Assembly (NCBI GenBank): GCA_024275485.1
Contig: JAJRZA010000017.1
Span: forward strand, 1-64,000
DNA from: Candidatus Krumholzibacteriota bacterium
GTDB taxonomy: Bacteria; Krumholzibacteriota; Krumholzibacteriia; LZORAL124-64-63
Direction: 5' to 3'
DNA length: 64,000 nucleotides
Positions 44,164-52,726 of this stretch are shown here, one piece after another; position 1 is the stretch's first letter, and each line of letters starts with the position of its first letter. The position numbers were made by a program, and so were the translations under genes. The notes under the pieces were generated by a model. It did no database searches. It had not been told where the DNA came from and worked only from the letters and a program-made list of their open reading frames with translations.

Positions 44164-44859
44164 ATGAATTTTGTGATAAAAAGACTGGGATTTTCGCGTT
44201 TTGAAAGCTTGCTGGGTTTCGGTCTGCTCTCCGTCATTGTCCTGATGGTTTTGCCTCCCTTGCGAGGAGGAATGCGGGCTGAACGCCCCTTGCGCGCGAC
44301 CATGGAAGCGGAGATGGTGGCTCGGGCAGTGCTCGATTTTCACACCGACATGGGCCATTGGCCCGTGGGCGGGGATGGTCAAACCGACTTGGCATTGTTG
44401 GTCCCGGTGCATAGCAGGGCCCGAATTCGGGCTTTGGCAGGGACTATGAACTCCGCCACAAATGGTTCCATGATGGGCTCCATGGTGAGCACTGAAAGTT
44501 CCGAAAAATCTGCCAAGGCTGAAAAAGGGAACCAGGAAAAATCCTGGCTCAAGGAAGTTCCTGTCGATCCCTGGGATCGTCCTTTCCGGGTGGTGGTCAT
44601 GGGTGATCGCACCGGCTATCACGCAAAGTACGCCTCATCAGGTTATCCGGATGAACCACCGGCCGGCACAGCCATCGTGGTGATCAGTGCAGGACCCAAT
44701 GGGCTCTATGATACGGATTTGGCCCAGTTGTGGAACGCCGATCTTTCCGGTCGTTTGGACCGGCTGGATGGAAAGGATATTCCCGAATCCGACAATGCTT
44801 TCGGTGGAGATGACCTTGGATTTATCCTTTCACGATCGGCCATTGGAGGGAATCGATGA
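44164..44859 (+). CDS. Pseudopilin-like (GspG-type) exported protein
   Basis: About 231 residues from the ATG at 44164; an ATG at 44116 is less likely as it lies close to the sigma-54 start. A basic start and FSRFESLLGFGLLSVIVLMV form a type IV pilin-like hydrophobic helix with Glu near +5, though no clear G-F peptidase site. The C-terminal half has the major-pseudopilin pattern: VPVDPWDRPFRVVV, AIVVISAGPNGLYDTD and FGGDDLGFILS, the calcium-binding end seen in GspG. It may be a minor pilin or a stand-alone surface filament protein. The next gene starts inside its stop codon (ATGA). Confidence 0.72.
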   Translation: MNFVIKRLGFSRFESLLGFGLLSVIVLMVLPPLRGGMRAERPLRATMEAEMVARAVLDFHTDMGHWPVGGDGQTDLALLVPVHSRARIRALAGTMNSATNGSMMGSMVSTESSEKSAKAEKGNQEKSWLKEVPVDPWDRPFRVVVMGDRTGYHAKYASSGYPDEPPAGTAIVVISAGPNGLYDTDLAQLWNADLSGRLDRLDGKDIPESDNAFGGDDLGFILSRSAIGGNR

Positions 44860-45740
44860 GTTCCACCACCGTCTCGGGTGCGAAGCCGGGTTGGAAAACC
44901 GTCCGCTTTGAAGTCCTTGAAAAAACCGAATCCCTGCCCAGTCTGAGTATGGTGGTCTCGGAATTTCTGGCTCTGGCCCGTCGGGAATATTTCACCGCCA
45001 AGGATTTCGAAACCGTGATCAGCAGAGACCAGGCTTTGGTTGCCCGGTTGCTGAAGGTGGCCAACAGCGGCCTGTACGGCCGCTCCAGGAGCATCACTTC
45101 AATTCCTGAAGCGGTGGTTCTGATCGGTGTGGACAACCTCAAAAAAATTGTTTACGCAGTGAGCAGCGAAAGCCTGACCAAAAGACGCCTGGATAACTAC
45201 GACTACCATCCTGATCAGGGGTTCTGGTTGCATTCCCTGGGTGTGGGATACGCCACCAAGGTTTTTGTGGAAGCTTCGCCCGGTTGTCCCCTGCACGCAG
45301 AGGAAGGTTTTGTTGCCGGCTTGCTGCACGATGTCGGCAAGCTGGTCATCGATGAATTTCTGCCCGTCGGCCAACCCAGGCCCATCACCCGGGAAGAAGA
45401 GATCAAGGCCGTTGGGCTGGATCACGCGGAGTTGGCGGAGTACATTATGAAATTGTGGAATCTCCCGAGCAGCACTTCAGCGACTGTGCGCTTCCACCAT
45501 GATTATCGTAACGGCGGCCCCATGTCGGCAGGGGCTGCGGCTCTTGCTCTGGCCCAGGAAGTGTGTGCCGCCTGGAATCTGGGACGCACCAATGCCATGG
45601 ATCTCAGTTGTGAAGTTCCCCAGAAAAAATACAGCGAGCTGGCCGAATTTTTGGCCCTGGACCCCACCAAATGGGACCAGGTTATTTGGGATATTCGCCA
45701 AAGTCTGGTGGGGCTTGACGATATTTTTGGAGAAGACTGA
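44856..45740 (+). CDS. HDOD-domain signalling protein
   Basis: 294 residues. An HDOD domain fills about 20-220: LPSLSMVVSEFLALARREYF, VISRDQALVARLLKVANSGL, SITSIPEAVVLIGVDNLKKI. The H-D pair is present in GLLHDVGKLVIDEF, and a second His in LDHAELAEYIMKLW. HDOD proteins are output or scaffold modules in motility and second-messenger control and usually lack proven phosphodiesterase activity. The start overlaps the pseudopilin stop, so both are made from the sigma-54 transcript; a role in pilus or twitching control is a fair guess. Confidence 0.88.
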   Translation: MSSTTVSGAKPGWKTVRFEVLEKTESLPSLSMVVSEFLALARREYFTAKDFETVISRDQALVARLLKVANSGLYGRSRSITSIPEAVVLIGVDNLKKIVYAVSSESLTKRRLDNYDYHPDQGFWLHSLGVGYATKVFVEASPGCPLHAEEGFVAGLLHDVGKLVIDEFLPVGQPRPITREEEIKAVGLDHAELAEYIMKLWNLPSSTSATVRFHHDYRNGGPMSAGAAALALAQEVCAAWNLGRTNAMDLSCEVPQKKYSELAEFLALDPTKWDQVIWDIRQSLVGLDDIFGED

Positions 45741-45761
45741 CTCACCCCAATCGCCACTCCT

Positions 45762-46601
45762 CTACATTCCCAACAACTTCAAAGCCAAATTCGGGCCGGT
45801 GTTGGCCTGTGATAAAATGGAAATCGCAACCTGTTGCAGGATCTGGGCGCTGGTCAATTCGCTGGTTTCCATGGCGATATCCACGTCACGAATCCGGCTG
45901 TTGGCGGCGGAAAGATTCTCCTGGTAGTTCATGTTGACTCGAATGGTGGATTCGAGACGGTTTTGCATGGCGCCCAAGGCGGCACGGCCCTGACCGATGG
46001 CTTGCAGGGCGCTCTCCAGACGGTCGAAAACCGGTTGGGCCGCTGGTCCTACAGGTGCGTTGATGATATTCAGGGTGCTGAGGGTCAGGCCGGCAGCGGT
46101 GAAGTTGCTACTCAAGTCCAGATCGATGCTGGATTCCGGGGCGTTGCCGATGCCAACGTGCAGGGAGAGGTTTCCAGCGCTCCCGTCGAGCAATTTTATT
46201 CCGTTGAATTCGGTGTTATATCCTATGCGGGTGATCTCGTTCATGAGGGCCTGGAATTCGGCATCGAGGTAACCACGCTGTTGAGTCGTGACCGTGCCCG
46301 TGGCTGAATTCATGGCCAGCTCGCGCATCCGCACCAGGATGTTGCTGATTTCATCGAGAGAACCATCGGCAATTTGCACCACACTGATACCGTCGGCAGC
46401 GTTTCTGGTGACCACCTGGAGGGAGCGGATGTCCGATTTGAGGCCTTCGGAAATGGCCAGCCCGGCGGCATCGTCGGCGGCCCTGTTGATACGCAAACCC
46501 GAACTGAGTCTTTCCAAGGACTTGGAAACACGGAAGGTGGAGTTCATCAGGTGACGCTGTGTGCGCAGCGACGCCAGGTTGGTATTGATGCGGATACCCA
46601 A
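45762..46601 (-). CDS. Short flagellin
   Basis: 279 residues with a TTG start at 46601 and AGAAGGA about nine bases upstream; no in-frame ATG precedes the conserved MGIRINTNLASLRTQRHL. Both flagellin D0/D1 ends are complete: N-terminal SLERLSSGLRINRAADDAAG and LAISEGLKSDIRSL, C-terminal LGAMQNRLESTIRVN and ILSQANTGPNLALKLLGM. The middle variable domain is almost absent (about 50 residues), giving a filament subunit near the minimum size. No other flagellar gene lies in the window. It converges on the HDOD gene. The upstream gap (46602-46804) shows no clear promoter. Confidence 0.93.
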   Translation of the reverse strand: MGIRINTNLASLRTQRHLMNSTFRVSKSLERLSSGLRINRAADDAAGLAISEGLKSDIRSLQVVTRNAADGISVVQIADGSLDEISNILVRMRELAMNSATGTVTTQQRGYLDAEFQALMNEITRIGYNTEFNGIKLLDGSAGNLSLHVGIGNAPESSIDLDLSSNFTAAGLTLSTLNIINAPVGPAAQPVFDRLESALQAIGQGRAALGAMQNRLESTIRVNMNYQENLSAANSRIRDVDIAMETSELTSAQILQQVAISILSQANTGPNLALKLLGM

Positions 46602-46804
46602 AGGTCAGATCCTTCTGTCCCATAATGAGTTAACACATTGGTGCGTATCCACGGCGGGAGTCCTTTTCCGCCATGCTGATAATCAGGAGCCCGCTGATTG
46701 CAGGGGCCGCCATATTTGGTTTTCGGTTGGAATGGAGGGGAATTAAGCAAAAACGGCCGATTCCCTGGAACCGACCGATTCTATCATCATAAAACCCGGT
46801 TGTA

Positions 46805-47218
46805 TTATTCGCGTATCTTTTTGGGATCCACGACCAACCCGGTGGGGGCAAACATGGAATAGAGTTCTACCTTGTACACCCCGTTTTTTATGTTTGGAGC
46901 TTTTTCCACGAGTTCAAGGGCTTCATATTTATTTTTGATGTTAAAAATGATGATGAACTCAGCGTCGGTTTCATCATTGACCAGTCCGGCAGTAACGACC
47001 AGTCCGGTTTTGGCGGCGGCGCGAATATTGTTGATAATATCCATGCGAATGTCCGCACCTTCTTGGGTATTCTGGGATATCCAGTTCTCACCTTTTTTCA
47101 CCACTGCCAGATGGTACATCTGCATAGTTGGTGCCTTTTGGGCTGTTTGAGCCATGGCGGGAAGAGTGCTCCCCAATACAAAAAGGGTGGTGGCGGTGAG
47201 GATGGCGAATCGTTTCAT
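46805..47218 (-). CDS. Exported protein with YCII-like domain
   Basis: About 137 residues from the ATG at 47218, with AAGGGGA upstream; a GTG/ATG-like start further out at 47329 is unlikely. A signal peptide (MKRFAILTATTLFVLGSTLPAMA) is followed by a ferredoxin-like fold resembling YCII: MYHLAVVKKGENW, DIINNIRAAAKTGLVVTAGL, FIIIFNIKNKYEALELVEK, KVELYSMFAPTGLVV. YCII proteins are small alpha-beta barrels of uncertain enzymatic role. Transcribed towards the flagellin. Function unknown beyond the fold. Confidence 0.68.
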   Translation of the reverse strand: MKRFAILTATTLFVLGSTLPAMAQTAQKAPTMQMYHLAVVKKGENWISQNTQEGADIRMDIINNIRAAAKTGLVVTAGLVNDETDAEFIIIFNIKNKYEALELVEKAPNIKNGVYKVELYSMFAPTGLVVDPKKIRE

Positions 47219-47538
47219 GAAATTTCCCCTTGGGATTGTGGGATGCCTTTTTAACACTTTGGACTTGGAAAGCGGTTTATTGTTGGCCGAATGATACCTG
47301 AATCTAATCCACAGGGAGTCAGCAGTCAATCAACCAAGGACCTGATATCCACTTGAACAGTTGGCTTGCTGATTAATTTAATATCCTTTAGTTTATCTGC
47401 CATGATAGTTATTTCACGAAAATCTCCCCCATCCCTTGGGTCTTGATCACTTCATCGAAATAAGATACATTCAGCGCCCTTTTTGGAACGAGTCATCATC
47501 AACGCCCGGAACCAATCCGGACAGGAAAGTGAAAAAAA
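47219..47538. other. Divergent intergenic region
   Basis: 320 bp between the YCII-like and barrel-protein starts. AT-rich with several TTAAT/TAATAT stretches that could be promoters for both sides. No gene, repeat or clear operator was found. Confidence 0.4.
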
Positions 47539-48234
47539 ATGAACAGAACTCAAGGCCTTTCCCCTCTGGCTCTCGGCCTGGTCCTCTTGACCATCTTTGG
47601 TTCCAGCGATGCCCTCGCTCAACGACGTGGCGGCGGTGGCGGCGGCGGCCTGGCCAGCCCCATTGAATTCAGCGTCACCTACGGATCCATGTGGGGAGGA
47701 AACCTTGGCACCCGATTTGGAACATTGCGAACAGCCACGGCTCCCAGCCTTGGGTTTGCCCTGGACATCCCGGTGCAGCCGACCATGGCCGTCGAGCTGA
47801 GCTACACTCGGCAGGATGGTGCCGTGGACTATGATACTCGAGGCAGTCTGACCAAGCTGACGGATATGTCGGTCAACTACTGGCAAATCGGCGCCATTCG
47901 CGGACTGACTGACGGTAAAGTTCGTCCATTCATAACCACTGGACTGGGTTTGACCTACTACAGCCCCAGCGAATCCACCGTGATCATTGAAGAGGAAACT
48001 TTTAATGTTACTTCAAGTACCAGGTTCTCCCTGGTTCTTGGTTTAGGCTTCAAGGCTTATTTTGGGAAGGCTGAAAAAATCGGCCTGCGCGCTTCCATCA
48101 AAACTTTTCCAACATTATATAATACAAGTGGAGGACTCTGGATTGGTACGGGCGGTGCCAGCCTTGGTGTAACCGGCAATGCCATTTGGCAGTGGGAAGC
48201 TGCTGCGGGTCTGACTGTTAAGTTTGGCGGGTGA
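47539..48234 (+). CDS. Outer-membrane beta-barrel protein (OmpA/W-like fold)
   Basis: 231 residues with AGGAAAG upstream of the ATG. A signal peptide (LALGLVLLTIFGSSDALAQ) is followed by an Arg-Gly-rich spacer (RRGGGGGGGL) and then alternating beta strands of an eight-stranded small barrel (IEFSVTYGSMWGG, TMAVELSYTRQDG, NYWQIGAIRGL, FSLVLGLGFKAYFG, WEAAAGLTVKFGG). The C-terminal strand is typical of barrels. Probably an outer-membrane porin-like or adhesion protein. The next gene begins six bases after its stop. Confidence 0.75.
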   Translation: MNRTQGLSPLALGLVLLTIFGSSDALAQRRGGGGGGGLASPIEFSVTYGSMWGGNLGTRFGTLRTATAPSLGFALDIPVQPTMAVELSYTRQDGAVDYDTRGSLTKLTDMSVNYWQIGAIRGLTDGKVRPFITTGLGLTYYSPSESTVIIEEETFNVTSSTRFSLVLGLGFKAYFGKAEKIGLRASIKTFPTLYNTSGGLWIGTGGASLGVTGNAIWQWEAAAGLTVKFGG

Positions 48235-48239
48235 GCAGA

Positions 48240-50522
48240 ATGAGACAAGTCGGCTTGGCAGGTGCTCTTCTGTTTTTGTGCTTGATCCTGTCCGCTCCCG
48301 TCTGGGCCCAAGACGATGGCAAGATATGGCCTAAAACCCTTCGTAGCGACAAGGGCGAAATCATCATGTACCAGCCACAGATCGAATCATTCGTCGGTGA
48401 TAAATTGGAGTCTCGGGCTGCCGTTGCCGTCAAACTCGCCGGCCAGGAAGAAATAATCTTCGGTGCCATGTGGTTCGAGTCGCATTTGGCTACCGACATG
48501 GAGACGCGCACCGCAACCCTGGTTCGCACCAAAGTTACTGCGGCCAACTTTCCCGGTGCACAGAAGGAAAATGTCGACAAATTGAGCCGCTATCTGGAAA
48601 AGGAAATCCCCACCTGGGATTTCCAGGTTTCCATCGATCGACTTGTGGCCTCTCTGCCTGATGCCGAAGGAAACGATTCAGGCTTCAAAAGCGATCCGCC
48701 AACAATTTATTTCCGCAAGGTGCCCTCGGTTTTGGTTCTCATCGACGGTGACCCCATTCTGGCCGATCTGGAGGGATTCGACCTGGAATATGTCGCCAAC
48801 TCGGCCTTCTTCATCACCAAAGACAAAAAGTCCGGTTACTTCCTTCGTGGAAGCGGTATGTGGTTTGTGAGTGGTGACCTTGGCGGTCCCTGGAAACAGA
48901 CTAGCGAATTGCCTGATGAAGTGGCCAAAGTTTCCCAAAAGATCGCAGCGGATGAGGCGGCCCAGGCCGCCGAGCAAGCTGAAGACGCCACCTCGCTGGG
49001 TCTGGAAAAATCGGCGGACGAGCCTGCGCCCGAGATCGTCATCAGCACGGTCCCGGCGGAATTGATTGTCACCGATGGCGAACCCGATTTTGCTTCTGTG
49101 CAGGGCACGCAACTGCTCTATCTCAAGAACACCGAGAGCGATGTGTTGATGGACATCAACAGCCAGCAGTACTTCCTGCTGGTTTCCGGGCGCTGGTACA
49201 AGTCCAAGGATCTGGCTTCCAATAAATGGACCTTTGTTTCCTTCGAAGAGTTGCCGGATGATTTCGCCAAAATTCCAGCCAGTTCAGACATGGCAACGGT
49301 GTTGGCCAGCGTGCCTGGAACCACCGAATCCAAGGAGGCCCTGCTCGAAACCCAGATTCCCCAAACGGCAGAGGTGGATCGAAAAACAGCCACCTGCCAG
49401 GTGCAATACGATGGGGATCCGGAGTTTAAAGCTTGTGGTGATGGTATTGCCTACGCCCTGAATACCGACAAACCGGTGCTGCTGATCGATAAGAAATACT
49501 ACTGTGTCGATTCGGCGGTGTGGTTCGAATCCGGTGGACCCGAGGGCCCTTGGGCCGTGGCAACCGAGGTGCCGGCTTCTGTGCAGGACCTTCCTCCGGA
49601 CTGTCCTGTTTACAATGTCAAGTACGTCTACATCTACGACTCGACACCAGAAATTGTTTATGTGGGGTACACATCCGGCTATTATGGATCCTATGTGTAT
49701 GGTCCTTGCGTGGTTTACGGCACCGGTTGGTATTATGACCCCTGGTATCGGCACTACTATTACCCACGCCCGGTCACTTATGGCTACGGCGTGCACTACA
49801 GCCCGTATTCGGGCTGGGGTTTCTCCTTTGGAGTAAGTTATGGATGGTTGACCATTGGTGTGGGTTGGGGTCGTCCACCCTACAGTTGTTGGGGGCCTGG
49901 GGGTTATCGTTATGGTTACCGCCGAGGTTATTGGCATGGCTACAACAGGGGATATCGCCATGGTTATAACCGAGGTGCAGCGGCCGGCTATCGTGCGGGA
50001 TACAGGGCCGGTCAGCGCCAAAACCACAGCAATATATATCGCAACCGCATCAACGGGGTGAAGCGCACTGGCGATGTAAGATCACGAGATGGCAAACGTC
50101 CGAAAACCTCAGACCGCAGGAACAACGTTTACGCCGATCGAAAAGGTGATGTTTACCGCGACAAGGACGGTAGCTGGGAAAAACGTGAAGGCGGCAATTG
50201 GACTGGGGATCGCGATAAATCCAGTCGTGAGAAGGACGGTCAGCGGGACAAGCAACGCGATAGCGACCGCGATCGGAAAAAAGATGGTCCAAAAGACCGC
50301 CAAGATCAGCCTGAACAGCGGGATAGACAAGGTGGCGACCAGGACAGACAACAAAGAGACAACGAACGCGATGGAAATAGGCAATTTGACAGCAACCGTG
50401 GTGGAGGCGGCAGCCAATTGGATAGAGACCGCAGCAGCCGTGACCGGGGGAACCAACGGCAACGGCAGGCCCCCAATCGTTCGGGTGGTCAGCGCCGCGG
50501 TGGTGGTGGGCGGCGTCGGTAG
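48240..50522 (+). CDS. Large exported protein with Tyr/Gly-rich and charged disordered tail
   Basis: About 760 residues from the ATG at 48240; a GTG at 48231 overlaps the previous stop. A signal peptide (LAGALLFLCLILSAPVWAQ) precedes about 480 residues of repeated domains with VSTVPAELIVTDGEPDF and TATCQVQYDGDPEFKACGDG, each followed by WF/WY-x-S elements (SGMWFVSGDLGGPW, SGRWYKSKDL, SAVWFESGGPEGPW). Three such units resemble a repeat of the 'carbohydrate-binding family V/XII' proteins. From about 500, a Tyr/Gly/Trp-rich stretch (YVYGPCVVYGTGWYYDPWY) gives way to an Arg/Asp/Gln/Gly-rich disordered tail ending GGGGRRR. Likely surface or matrix protein; function unknown. Confidence 0.8.
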   Translation: MRQVGLAGALLFLCLILSAPVWAQDDGKIWPKTLRSDKGEIIMYQPQIESFVGDKLESRAAVAVKLAGQEEIIFGAMWFESHLATDMETRTATLVRTKVTAANFPGAQKENVDKLSRYLEKEIPTWDFQVSIDRLVASLPDAEGNDSGFKSDPPTIYFRKVPSVLVLIDGDPILADLEGFDLEYVANSAFFITKDKKSGYFLRGSGMWFVSGDLGGPWKQTSELPDEVAKVSQKIAADEAAQAAEQAEDATSLGLEKSADEPAPEIVISTVPAELIVTDGEPDFASVQGTQLLYLKNTESDVLMDINSQQYFLLVSGRWYKSKDLASNKWTFVSFEELPDDFAKIPASSDMATVLASVPGTTESKEALLETQIPQTAEVDRKTATCQVQYDGDPEFKACGDGIAYALNTDKPVLLIDKKYYCVDSAVWFESGGPEGPWAVATEVPASVQDLPPDCPVYNVKYVYIYDSTPEIVYVGYTSGYYGSYVYGPCVVYGTGWYYDPWYRHYYYPRPVTYGYGVHYSPYSGWGFSFGVSYGWLTIGVGWGRPPYSCWGPGGYRYGYRRGYWHGYNRGYRHGYNRGAAAGYRAGYRAGQRQNHSNIYRNRINGVKRTGDVRSRDGKRPKTSDRRNNVYADRKGDVYRDKDGSWEKREGGNWTGDRDKSSREKDGQRDKQRDSDRDRKKDGPKDRQDQPEQRDRQGGDQDRQQRDNERDGNRQFDSNRGGGGSQLDRDRSSRDRGNQRQRQAPNRSGGQRRGGGGRRR

Positions 50523-50542
50523 GAGCCTACTTTCTGATATGA

Positions 50543-50583
50543 GGAAACCCGGGTGTTTTGCTGATCCCGGGTTTTCCTTTATA
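50543..50583 (+). terminator. Rho-independent terminator
   Basis: GGAAACCCGGG (50543-50553) pairs with CCCGGGTTTTCC (50566-50577, one extra T), followed by TTTAT. Confidence 0.75.
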
Positions 50584-50732
50584 ATGGAACAGGGGCGATA
50601 GAGGTTGGAACAGGGACGATAGAGATTGGAACAAGGACGTTAGCCCCAGCTGGGGTGGGCATCTATAGTTCGACCTTGAAGGCGGTATTTTCACGCCGCC
50701 AAGTTTCTAACTCTATTCAAGGAGAAACCCAG

Positions 50733-51380
50733 ATGAAAACCTTTGCGCTAGTTCTCGCCACCCTGACCCTTATGGCCACCGTTGCCATGGCCGAAGTGGT
50801 CACCATCGAATTCATCGGTACCGTGGAGTACAATCAAATCAACCAAGGAGTATTTGCGGCCGTGAACAGCGGCGACGATGTCTACGCCACCTTTACGCTG
50901 GATTCCGAAACTTGGGAGCCCAGCCCCGGTGGCTATGGAGTTCGGGGTTATCCCATCGACCAGGCATCTTTCCAGCTTACTATCGGCTCCGCTGGTCCGG
51001 TGGCCTTGTTGAATCCCCAACCGGACGGGGAGATCACCTATTTCAATTTGCGCGACGCCGACCCGGTAGCTGATGGCCTTTTCATTTCCAACCAGCTGGA
51101 TTGGGACAATGTCTTGCCCAAGCTTGAAGTGCCAGGTGGAATTGATCCATACTTCGGCTTCCACTGGTCCGTTGGCTACACCGGGGATACTTTCAGTTCC
51201 CTGGATATCATGGATGCCATCGGGAGTTATGATTACACCGGTCTGACCAGCTTCTACACCGTGATTGCCGACGCCTGGGCTGATGCCATGGGCCTGGAAT
51301 TCGTGCAAACCATCATTTCGGTCAGCACTGTGGCGACCGAAGAGACCACCATGGACGCCATCAAGGCCATGTATCGCTAA
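50733..51380 (+). CDS. Small secreted protein with shared IKA-Y-R tail
   Basis: About 215 residues from the ATG at 50733, with AAGGAGA upstream. Signal peptide MKTFALVLATLTLMATVAMA, then a compact beta-rich domain (VTIEFIGTVEYNQI, VYATFTLDSETW) resembling the filament/anchor-type domains seen in exosortase-linked proteins. The C-terminus is TTMDAIKAMYR, matching the tails of two TlpA-like proteins near 31-32 kb. Transcribed alone between two strong terminators. Function unknown; the tail is discussed as a finding. Confidence 0.75.
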   Translation: MKTFALVLATLTLMATVAMAEVVTIEFIGTVEYNQINQGVFAAVNSGDDVYATFTLDSETWEPSPGGYGVRGYPIDQASFQLTIGSAGPVALLNPQPDGEITYFNLRDADPVADGLFISNQLDWDNVLPKLEVPGGIDPYFGFHWSVGYTGDTFSSLDIMDAIGSYDYTGLTSFYTVIADAWADAMGLEFVQTIISVSTVATEETTMDAIKAMYR

Positions 51381-51397
51381 TTGTTTATTTGTTTGTC

Positions 51398-51433
51398 ACC
51401 CGCACTTTGGGTTCTCCAAAGTGCGGGTTTTTT
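51398..51433 (+). terminator. Rho-independent terminator
   Basis: A perfect 13-bp stem (ACCCGCACTTTGG at 51398-51410 with its complement at 51416-51428), five-base loop and a run of six T. Confidence 0.92.
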
Positions 51434-51570
51434 GTAAATCATTCCATGTCTTAACTTTAACGGCTCGCATGGCGACAAACCAAAATTGTTTTACCTTTTC
51501 TGTCACTTGGATTGTCGCAATACTATTCGGTGGAACAAAGCCCCAAACCTTTTGAGTAGGAGTTGGTCAT

Positions 51571-51784
51571 ATGGCGCAAAACCTTACTTCTTGCCACCCT
51601 GACTCTTTGTTCTGCCACCTTGGCTCAAGCCCAGCTTGCCGGCAGTCGCAGCTTTAGCCGGGAAGGGCGATTCGAACTGACTCCGTTATTCTTTGTGCGG
51701 GTGGGTTACGAGAATGGCCAACTCAACATCGACGTAGTCGACGGTCAACATATGATGAGAATTGAACTGGGTTTCCTTAACTAA
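51571..51784 (+). pseudogene. Small exported protein, one-base shift at its start
   Basis: An ATG at 51571 has AGGAG nine bases upstream, but its frame closes after 28 codons. Dropping one G after the ATG gives MRKTLLLATLTLCSATLAQA, a perfect signal peptide, running on in the frame that ends at 51784 (REGRFELTPLFFVRVGYENG, MMRIELGFLN). The gene therefore appears to carry a one-base insertion, or the base is a sequencing error. The intact product would be about 70 residues, exported, followed at once by the barrel-like gene below. Confidence 0.55.
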
Positions 51785-51823
51785 TCAAAATGCCTGTCCG
51801 CACTCCCTGGAGGAACTGGTAAA

Positions 51824-52633
51824 GTGAAAAAGAGAACTAGTTTTATCGCCGTCCTGTTGGTTCTTGCCACGAGCATTCCAGTGGGTTCGACCATTGCGCA
51901 AACCGAAGCCGAAATCAAAACCAAGCTGGCTGCCGCCGCGCAAAACCCTCTTGCCTCCATGATCAGTCTGCCGCTCCAGAACAATACGACCTTTGGCGGA
52001 AATATGGATGGCGATGCCCTGAATGTCCTCAATATCCAGCCGGTGTACCCGGTGCGTCTTTCCGATAGCTGGAATCTAATCACACGCACGATTTTGCCTG
52101 TGATGAGCAGTCCTTTTGGGCCAGGTGACTCCAATGAGACCGGGATTGGCAATACGATCTTCACTGGCTGGTTTTCTCCTGCGGAGCCCTACAAGAATCT
52201 TATCTGGGGTGTGGGCCCAATCCTCAACCTGCCCACGGCGTCCAAGGATGTTTTTGGCAGTGACCAGTGGGGCGGCGGTCTTTCAGCGGTTGGAGTCTTG
52301 ATTGACGGGCCCTGGGTGGTCGGTGCGTTGGTCAACAACATCTGGGGCTTTGACAATACCGAAGAGCTCAACTCTTTCCTGTTCCAGTATTTTTTCAATT
52401 TCAATTTGGACCACGGGTGGTATCTGGTATCAGCGCCAATTATCACTGCCGACTGGAACGCCAGTTCCACAAACCGGTGGGTTGTCCCCTTCGGGGGTGG
52501 ATTCGGGAAAATAATATAGATTGGGAAATTGCCCGTGAATTTTAATGCCCAGTTTTATTTCAACGTGGACAAACCTGAAAGCTATGGCGATTACACGGCG
52601 CGTGTTCAGCTACAGTTCATGTTTCCCAAATAG
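51824..52633 (+). pseudogene. Outer-membrane transporter-like protein (MetA/phenol pathway fold) with in-frame TAG
   Basis: 269 codons from the GTG at 51824 (GGAGG upstream), interrupted by TAG at 52517-52519 (codon 232); the C-terminal 37 codons (FNAQFYFNVDKPESYGDY, ARVQLQFMFPK) clearly belong to the same beta-barrel and stay in frame. It has a signal peptide, then LISLPLQNNTTFGG-like DPLASMISLPLQNN pattern, NVLNIQPVYPVRLSDSWNL and TRTILPVMSSP, which match the family named after phenol-degradation meta-pathway outer-membrane proteins. The missing end contains the last barrel strands. Mutation or base error. Confidence 0.7.
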
Positions 52634-52674
52634 TGGACTCGCTGAGCCATCAACTTGGCCAACCGGAGCCGAAA

Positions 52675-52706
52675 AAACACCGGGGCTGCAAAGAGGCCCG
52701 GTGTTT
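52675..52706. terminator. Bidirectional terminator between convergent genes
   Basis: AAACACCGGG (52675-52684) and CCCGGTGTTT (52697-52706) form a perfect 10-bp stem flanked by A- and T-rich sequence on both sides, between convergent genes. Confidence 0.75.
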
Positions 52707-52726
52707 GAAAATAAACTGAACGCTTT

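Noticed and set aside
46547-46750. 67-codon minus-strand frame upstream of flagellin
   Set aside because: It overlaps the flagellin start in another frame with no ribosome site or family.
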